Positions 56,312-64,000 of a DNA stretch of 64,000 bases are shown here, piece by piece. Position 1 is the stretch's first letter; each line of letters opens with the position of its first letter. Source of the stretch: Cycas panzhihuaensis (Eukaryota; Cycadophyta); contig CM041465.1 in the NCBI GenBank assembly GCA_023213395.1, positions 122,085,741-122,149,740 of the forward strand, in the 5' to 3' direction. The translations under genes and the position numbers were made by a program. Below the pieces are notes generated by a model. The model was given only the letters and a program-made list of their open reading frames with translations, ran no database searches and was not told the DNA's origin.

Positions 56312-59300
56312 AATATAAATGTGGGGCAATAAGGATTATCATTGGGAATAAATCCCCTCTCAAGGATAACCTTACCCAACCTAATATGCATGAACATCGA
56401 TGTAGCGATCTTCACTCAGATGTAATGGTGCCATGCCTTGTATGTGCTCAATTCTTTGGAAATACTCCAATATACCTGCAACCATACAACTCTCTCTACA
56501 CCTGACACTTTATCCATTTAATTCAGCCATATTCCTTTGACTAAACCAAGAAGTTAAGCCACTTGAGCCATGTGAATTGCCTCTTCAAGTCTTCATTAAA
56601 GAACATTGATATGATACGATATGATAACCAACTACCTGAAGCTATTGAAGTAAGGATCAAATAGACCAATGAACATACAGACTGGTGTTAAATATCTCAT
56701 CATAATTTAATCCTTCTTCCTACTAAAGACCACCTATGTAACAAGTCTTCAAACTTACAAATCTGACCAGGTTCTTACTTCAATACAGCTCTCCATCATG
56801 AATCTGTACTCACTGGAATGTTGGTATCTATCTCAAGCTTTGACTGGCATGTTGATCCATGATCTTCCATCATCCTACAAGTCTTCAACTATCAACAAAA
56901 TATAGGGTTGCAATCCATGTCTGCTCAACTAATAACTCCTCATCATTAATCTGTCACTATGTCCTGCTACTGTCTCAAGCATAATGTTAGGCAAACAAAC
57001 CTCTACAACTACTGAATAATGTCTAAGAAAAGTAAAGCAATGAAGGATAAAACCTATAACCAAATGACACTTAGCATGATATGTCAACAACTCATCAACT
57101 GAACATCTAGACTTATCATAATGTATTTCCCCTACAGATCATACTGTTTGTAAGCTAAATAACTGATATGTCTCAAACGCTTGCAATCCTGCTATTGCAA
57201 TCTTTGTCTAAGATATGTGCACTCTAATGCACCAAAGGAAACAAATGGAAGCCTTCTGACTTCATCCAAACAAACAACACATGAGGGGAATATATGCCAT
57301 AAATAGTCACAACAGGGGTACCCATACCTATCTTCTATAGTTTCTGCCATCAAACCATGAGAGGCAAACCAAAACATGCACCAAACCTCACCATCTGCAT
57401 CATGATATTCACTTGTAATGTAACCTGACAGGCCAACTGAATATACCATGACAAGGGCATACTTGATTTTAAGGCATCTCGTCTTAGACCTTTCTATTCA
57501 CACTTAAAATTTTATCAAATACATTGTCTCGGTTCCACATCAGACTTATTTAGATATGCACCCATGTTAAACCAGTATCAAAACAAGCCACACAGCCCAT
57601 GCTAACATCAGTCCAACAACCAAAGTATAATGGTCCATCATAAACAACAATCATACAAGCAAATTTTGAACTTCAACATCTCATATACATCTAATTTAAC
57701 TGAACTCGAATACATACTAAATAAGAACACTAATTTTCATTGAATAACCACATAACTTTCACTGAATAATCACATAAATCAAACTTTGTGCAATAATCAA
57801 TGCCACACTTAAATAGTAACAGAGTTTGTATTAAGTTACAATGAATATATCTCAAACATGCTCTTGCCCTTATTTTCCCAAACTTTCCTATTATCACCCT
57901 CAATCCTCTCTTATATAAAACACATTCAAGGAGGTAACATGATACCTCATGTCACCCTACAAGCATGCCCAATTTTGCCCTTAAACTCGCCTTTAAAACT
58001 ATATAACATATGCCCAAAACTTGCCATGTAGCACACATGCAACAAGGATATATAATCGCCTCCTCTTTCCCATTTAAACATGTCCTTATTTACCATTTTT
58101 TCCTATAAACTCTCCCATGTAAACCACATGCAAGAGAGCATCAAACCTTACCAACTTCACCCACAGAACCTTGTCATACAATCGCATGAAATAAGGACCA
58201 TCTAATACTTCATTAACTGACAACTTACTTTGCCATTCAAGCCTCATATATCAACATGCAAGCTTTGGTTCAGGTACTTAAGTCTTATTTATCTCTTAAA
58301 TAATCGCATCAAAGACACCTTAATATAATTGAAATGATAGACTATAAAATCAGGATAAAAGACTCTTTATTAAAGGTAACTTAATAACCTTTAATCAATA
58401 TAAATTAATATCAACAAGTTAATATTAATGTTCTGCACCATTATCTCTAATTAAAATATCAATTTTATGTCTATAAAGTCGTAATGCTTAATATCAAATT
58501 TGACTTTTATAAACAAAAAATAAACAGGTGAACAACGTATTAACAGACGTCGCGTAAATGGCGGATGTGGCATGATATCTAGGCAAAAATGTATCATGGG
58601 GATTGTAAAGTATAGTGTAAATCTACATGCAATAAGACTATCACGTAGAGTAAAGATAAATATCATATGGGCAACATCACTCAGACAGAATAAACACGCA
58701 AATATGCAACTGGAGACTATATAACCTGCATATATTTGTCAGACAGGCAACTGCAACTTAATCATCATGCATATTATGGGCATTTAATGTATGCATCTGC
58801 AAAATACATCTACATCTGTTACTCCATCAAAACTTGCAAATGTGACTTTAGGTGATTTTTCAAATGGTGGTGACTGTATATATCTCAGCAATCAGATGGC
58901 ACTTGCAAAATCTATATGTACAAGCTACAAAATATATCACACGACTATAAATAACCATCACAGTGACTGAGATAATTCCATCGACACATAGATCACATAA
59001 ATGGTAATAGATATAGCTATGCGTAGGGTGATATCCATACATATTTAAATGGGTGACTTAATATTGATAAATAGCGATAATCTAACATTAACAATACAGC
59101 CATGGGTGAATACATGCAAAGCTAGAGATAGATATATTCACTTGTATATAATCTATCATGCATGGTAAGCAGACAACATAATGCAATATAGATAGGTGAT
59201 AATAATCATCACAACAAAGATTTGCACGTGTATGTAACAACTAAGATAGTATGCTCATGCCAAATATTGATGATACTTAAGGCATAATATAATAAGAAGC

Positions 59301-59748
59301 TGCAAAATATATTATTCAAACCCTAAATTTATTAACGACATCATTATATGATAAGCATACCTTTGATATGACCATAATATTGACTTCATAGTATTGTAAT
59401 AACCTACTAGGATTTTTGCACTCTCCCACTGGTAATAGAAGGCTAGCAATCGACTCTAGGGCATCCAAACTTATGGCAACTTCAAACAGGGATCTGGCAC
59501 CTTCAGTAGGCTCAAACGATATTCATATGGCTAACAATGGAGTCAGAATGCATCTACGCACCTCCATATGGCTCAAAGCACCTGCAAACAATGGATAGAA
59601 AGCTCCTGAGATCCTTAATGATTATCTACACTACCGTGGTTATTCTGCAAGGTTATCAGGCATGCAAATCTGTTAAGGGCAAGCTAGCATGACCTGATAC
59701 CATCGATTGGACCTCCAACAATGTTCATCTACCTGTGAATGACCTACA
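56312..59748 (-). other. LARD-B interior, non-coding
   Basis: 3.4 kb with no retroviral motif in any frame. Similar to the interior of LARD-A over its length. One minus-strand frame of 85 codons (57192-57449) has no counterpart of similar length at the same place in LARD-A, so it is not a conserved gene. Confidence 0.8.
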
Positions 59749-59761
59749 AGCTCTGATACCA
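59749..59761 (-). other. LARD-B primer-binding site
   Basis: The complement TGGTATCAGAGCT is an exact match to the plant initiator tRNA-Met site, next to the 5' LTR. Confidence 0.93.
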
Positions 59762-60082
59762 TGTTAGAAAACACAACTAAAGCAAATAAGATCAACAAGA
59801 TCTTTCACATCATGCAGATAACAAGTAAAAGCAAATCACACAGGATACCATATTGCCATGGGAAACCCTTACGGTTAAAACCCACAAATGAATAATATTC
59901 CATTATGACAAAATGATATATTACAAAGATGGACTTTGATCTATATTTATAGATCTAAAGTGCCAAATATAATTATAATTACATCCATTTGGTCACCATA
60001 ATCAAGACTATTCCACCACATAATTAGGCATAAAAATAGAAAGCCCACTTTACATTAGGTGGTATGGTCACATATTTTAACA
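59762..60082 (-). repeat. LARD-B 5' LTR
   Basis: On the plus strand TGTTAGAAAACAC...TTTTAACA with intact ends, followed by the duplication ATACC (60083-60087). Confidence 0.92.
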
Positions 60083-60087
60083 ATACC

Positions 60088-60660
60088 AACCACCAAATCT
60101 AAGGTATGAAGGAAGGAGAAACTTCCACAATTAAGGTAGAATACAAGAACAAAATCATTGTTACCATAGACACATCATTGTTAAGGATAAGAGAGTTTTG
60201 TAGGACTAAGTTAATACTTTCAAGGACCAAATCGTATGGGCTATCAAGGGCAAAATCAAACCCTATTTTTTGAAAGTGGTAGATTAACCTCTAGAGGAAG
60301 AGGATCCTCTAGAAGTAGAAGTCATGGTCAAAGGAATAGAGGATCAATCCAATGCTCATATTGCCATAAAATTATATACATGGAGGACCAGTGCTTTGCT
60401 AAAAATACAAACCAACCAAGAGGAAGTGCAAATACTATAATTAAAAGTAAAGAAAATAATAGACTTTTATTATCAAGTCTTGTAGCTAATGAAGAAGAAG
60501 ATAGTTGGTATATAGATTCAGGATACTCAACTCATATGATGCATAAGGAGGAAATCTTCAAACCTATTCATAGAACTAAAAAATGGAAGATCATGTTTGG
60601 GGATAACACTTTACATGAGTCAACTAGTAGAGGCAACATTACCATCACCATGGAATGAGG
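60088..60660 (+). pseudogene. copia C gag end (zinc knuckle) and protease
   Basis: Gag resumes with an Arg/Gly/Ser-rich tract (60280-60345) and a knuckle C-S-Y-C...C at 60352-60393, where G-H has decayed to I-Y. The protease active site W-Y-I-D-S-G-Y-S-T-H lies at about 60506-60535, with D-S-G kept. One clean frame runs from 60236 to the TGA near 60658. Confidence 0.87.
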
Positions 60661-60729
60661 ATAATTTAGGTACATTGATGACATACTACATGTACTTACC
60701 CTTAAAAAAGAACTTATTTTCAATAGGAT

Positions 60730-61900
60730 AAATGATGGAGCATGATTATAAGGTCATTTTTTATAATAATAAATGCACAATCAAAGACAAAAGGATGGAT
60801 AAATCTATTGTATCCAAGGGACAAATAACTAGTGATCGATTATTTAAGCTAGTCATTCCTCCAACATATAACTATACATTGAAAGCCTCTATTAAAGTTG
60901 GAAGCGACACATGGCATAAATGATTTGGGCATCTAAGCTATAGTAGCTTGTCCCTAATTAAAAGAATGAAAATGGATGAAGGTTTGCCTACCATTGAAGG
61001 AAATAAAGAAATATGTAAAGGGTGTCTACTTAGAAAGCAATATATAAAAAGCTTTCCAGATAACAACTATAGAGTACAAGGTCCCCTCTAATCAGTATAT
61101 ATAGGTTTTTGTAGTCCTATAGATGTACTCTCACTTGGAGGAGCTAAATATTTCATGATATTCATTAATAACTTTACTAGAAAAACTTAGATATATTTTC
61201 TAAAGTTTAAATCAGATGCCTATTAATGCTTTTTCAACTTCATATCCTTTATGGAAAAATAAAGTGGAGATATGATCCTCTCCTTTAGCTTAGATAATGG
61301 GGGACCTTAAATGAATTCAAAGATTTTTATATCCATCATGACCTAAAGCATCAATATACTAATCTATATACTCCTCAATAGAATGGAGTACTTGGAAAAA
61401 AAAATAGGACCATTGTAAAGATGGCAAGGTGCATGCTCGAGGACAAGTAGCTTGGGCATGAATTTTGGATGAAAGTTGTACACATAGTTGTTTATCTATT
61501 AAATAGGTATACCACTAAAGCCCTTAAGCGAGTACCAGAAGATCTTGGATAGGACACAAGACAAGTATTCACCACTTAAAAATCTTTGGTTGTCTAGCAT
61601 TTTCTCATATACCTCAGTAAAAGAGAATGAAACTCAATAATAAATATACTAAATACATATTTATAGGATATCGTGATTCAACTAGATCTTATAAATTATT
61701 TAACCCCAGAGAAAATAAGATAATCATGAGTAGAGATGTTGTCTTCGAAGAGGATGATTATTATAAAGTAGAAGTTGGAAAAGACAAAGGAAATAATATT
61801 ATAGTGGAGTTTGATTCACGTCCTACATCGATAAATATATCTTCAAATATGCCAATGTTCCAAAATGGGTACAAAGATAACATGACCTAATGAATATACT
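60730..61900 (+). pseudogene. copia C integrase
   Basis: The zinc-binding end starts W-H-K-x-F-G-H-L-S (60910-60940) and includes C-K-G-C (61015-61026). Core blocks: a degenerate first Asp region (61090-61115), L-D-N-G-G (61292-61306), and N-G-V-L-G-K-K-N-R-T (61384-61412), where the usual Glu is replaced. The C-terminal K-Y-I-F-I-G-Y-R-D-S-T block (61645-61685) is intact in frame. Several frameshifts and stops are present. Confidence 0.82.
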
Positions 61901-61959
61901 TGATAACAACTTTGAAAGGAGATCTACACATTTTAATAAGCCAAGTCATGGACTTACAT

Positions 61960-63487
61960 GAGCCTTATATCTTTGAAGAAGTTAATACCAAACAAGAATG
62001 GTATAATGCAATGTAGAAGGAGTATAATGCTTTGGTCAAGAATGACACATAAGAACTAGTTGATCTCCCTTTAAACAAATTAATAATTGGCACTAAATAG
62101 GTTTACAAAATAAAATTCAGATCTGATGGGTCTATTAATAAGCATAAAGCCAGGCTAGTAGCTAAAGGGTATGCTCAAATTAAAGGAATTGATTATAATG
62201 AAACATTTACTCCTATGGCTTGAATGGAAACAGTATGTCTTATATTGAGGCTTACTACATAAAAGGAATGGACCATCTAACAAATGGATGGTAAAAGAGC
62301 CTTCCTAAATGGATACATAGAAGAGAAGATCTATATCCAATAACCAATAGGCTTTGAAGTTAAAGGGGAGGAAAATAAAGTATACAAACTCAAAAAGCCT
62401 TATATGGATTAAAACAAGCACCTAGAGCTTGGTACTCTAGAATAGACAAATATTTTAGAGATAAAAGGTTCGAACAAAGTCAATCAGATCCTAACTTGTA
62501 TATAAAGCTTGAAGGAGACTTAATACTTATTGTGGGACTATATGTTGATGGCTTAGTCTACATAGGAAATGACTCTCAATTTCCACAAAAATTCAAAGAT
62601 GACATGTGCAAAGAATTTGAGATGACAGATTTAGGCCTTATGCATTACTTCCTGGGTTTGAAAGTATGGCAAGACAAAAATGACATATTTATATCTCAAA
62701 GGAAATATATACTAGATTTACTTCAAAAGTTGAAAATGAATGATTGCAAGGTATTAGCTACACTAAAAGAAATTGGAATAAAGCTATCCAAGCTCTATGA
62801 TTCTACATCAGTTGATCCTACACTTTATAGGCAGTTGATTGGTAATTTAATCTACCTAACATTAACTCGACCTAATATTTTGAATTGAATAAGCATGGTA
62901 TCTAGTTTATACAAAAACCCAAGGCAATGCATTATCAAGTGGAAAAGAGCATACATTGATACTTAAAAGGCACAACTAGTTATAGGTTATATTATAAGTC
63001 CTTAATAGTTTTCAAGTTAATTAGGTACACAAATTTAGACTGGGCAGGTTGTGTTGATGATAGGAAATCTACATCTGGTTACACTTTCAACATGGGATTA
63101 ATATCAATTGCTTGAAGTACCAAGAAGCAAACCATAGTATCCTTATCTACTGCAAAGGTAGAATATAAAGCTACAGTAGCAAGAGCATGTCAAACAATTT
63201 GGCTACGTTAGTTTCTCTATGACTTACAAATGAAATAGGATGAATCTACATGCATGATGTGTGACAAGTAGAGTATAATTCAGATGGCATACAATCTAGT
63301 GTTTCATAGATGAATGAAGCATATTGAACCACATCACTTTATCAGGGAACTAGTACAAGTTAGTAAGATTAAATTGGTTTACTGTAGCATAGATAAACAG
63401 GTGGTAGACTTCTTCACTAAGGCCCTTGGAAGGATCAAGTTTCATAAGTTTAGAGACAAGTTTGGAGTCATCCCTAATGAACATTAT
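61960..63487 (+). pseudogene. copia C RT and RNase H
   Basis: RT begins with E-W-Y-N-A-M (62000) and has [11 protein letters not shown] (62147-62180), E-T-F-T-P-M-A (62200-62220) and the catalytic site as Y-V-D-G-L (62542-62556), with the second Asp replaced by Gly. L-M-H-Y-F-L-G-L (62638-62661) and Y-R-Q-L-I-G-N-L-I-Y-L-T (62827-62862) follow. RNase H has K-S-T-S-G-Y (63065-63082), V-E-Y-K-A (63160-63174) and H-F-I-R-E-L-V (63338-63358). The C-terminal block F-F-T-K-A-L-G-R ends near 63432. Stops are mainly TAG. Confidence 0.88.
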
Positions 63488-63496
63488 AGGGGAGAA
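63488..63496 (+). other. copia C polypurine tract
   Basis: AGGGGAGAA immediately before the 3' LTR. Confidence 0.85.
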
Positions 63497-63764
63497 TGAT
63501 GGAATAATATTCATTAGGGTAATGCAGTGGCATTAGGATATATGAAGCCAACTCCAGCCACCCTAGTTGACCCACTACCCAATTATTTTTAGTGTTTATT
63601 AACACCAAATGTTGGTAGATGTTGGAGAAACCCAATGATTTAATTATTTAAATGGGCCTCATAGCCTAAAGATGTTTCTTAACACCATAAATTTTATGTG
63701 AAAATTCTATTAATCTTCTTGTTATGGCCTTATAATCTCAGTTATGCTCTGCCCTTAGCTAACA
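63497..63764 (+). repeat. copia C 3' LTR
   Basis: TGATGGAATAATATTC...CTTAGCTAACA, 268 bp, followed by the duplication AGATC. Confidence 0.92.
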
Positions 63765-63769
63765 AGATC

Positions 63770-64000
63770 AATTAATTCACACTTCTCGTACTTTGATAAT
63801 ATCAACCTAACCTCTATAGGTGTTATAAGTGGTTTTTAACTATTCATGTTATATTTATACAGTATATCTAAAGTGTCCTTCCTTTGTAATATAAAGATGC
63901 CACTATCAGATTTCCATACTTAAATACCTAAGAAGTAATTCATTTATCCCAAATCTATCATCTTAAATTCTTCACACAAATTTACCTTGAATTGTTTGAA
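63770..64000 (-). pseudogene. copia D RT (minus strand), continues beyond the window
   Basis: Minus-strand reading gives C-E-E-F-K-M-I-D-L-G, M-N-Y-F-L-G-I, V-W-K-S-D-S-G-I-F-I and Q-R-K-D-T-L-D-I-L, the blocks after YVDD in copia RT. They lead directly into the RT end at 44399 once copia C is removed. One TAG and one TGA-type stop are visible. Confidence 0.88.

Larger units (their letters stand above)
55981..60082 (-). mobile_element. non-coding LTR retrotransposon LARD-B (minus strand)
   Basis: 4.10 kb, LTRs 55981-56302 and 59762-60082, perfect 5-bp duplication ATACC (55976-55980, 60083-60087). The primer-binding site (complement of 59749-59761) reads TGGTATCAGAGCT, identical to the initiator-Met consensus, and sits beside the right-hand LTR, so the element is on the minus strand. 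No coding motifs. Same family as LARD-A, which lies on the plus strand. Confidence 0.93.

Overview
The window is a stretch of plant nuclear DNA made almost entirely of transposable elements. No intact host gene, rRNA, tRNA or CRISPR array is visible. The evidence is plant-type L1 LINEs whose ORF2 ends in an RNase H, Ty1/copia and Ty3/gypsy polyproteins, primer-binding sites matching initiator tRNA-Met (TGGTATCAGAGC-like), and a Tat-lineage gypsy element with an antisense plant-mobile-domain gene. Deep nesting and heavy decay suggest a large-genome seed plant, possibly a gymnosperm. That is inference; the species cannot be named from the sequence.

Layout. 1-2226: AT-rich remnants, then the 3' end of a plus-strand copia element (E). 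2227-8524: a full-length LINE (L1-a) with a perfect 17-bp target-site duplication (TSD), followed by the LTR and primer-binding site of copia E. About 10.5-24.8 kb: a minus-strand Ty3/gypsy chromovirus (G), split by a 5'-truncated LINE (L1-b, 16-bp TSD). L1-b is itself split by a non-coding LTR element (LARD-A, TSD TTAAG). Further along, G or its flank is split by an internally deleted copia element (F). 24773-41553: one 16.8-kb Tat element with 2.7-kb LTRs (TSD CCTTA). Its order is gag, protease, RT, RNase H and integrase, then an antisense spliced plant-mobile-domain ORF, then a separate sense second RNase H. 41559-43546: unclassified. 43547-64000: the 3' end of a minus-strand copia element (D), split by copia C (44405-63764, TSD AGATC). 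Copia C carries a 1.9-kb AT microsatellite and is split by a full-length LINE (L1-c, 15-bp TSD) and, 264 bp further on, by a second non-coding LTR element (LARD-B, TSD ATACC).

How the parts relate. All coding regions are pseudogenes. They are broken mostly by transitions to TAG (CAG or TGG to TAG), which fits long-term methylated, silenced DNA. L1-c ORF2 has about 26 in-frame stops and no visible frameshift over 4.2 kb. LARD-A and LARD-B are two copies of one family with 320-bp LTRs and a 3.5-kb non-coding interior, so they must have been mobilised in trans. The Tat element is the most informative object. Its first RNase H lacks the usual first Asp, its distal second RNase H keeps all four catalytic acids, and its antisense gene appears to have two short introns.

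All coordinates were read by eye. TSD and LTR ends are exact where stated; coding limits of decayed ORFs are approximate.
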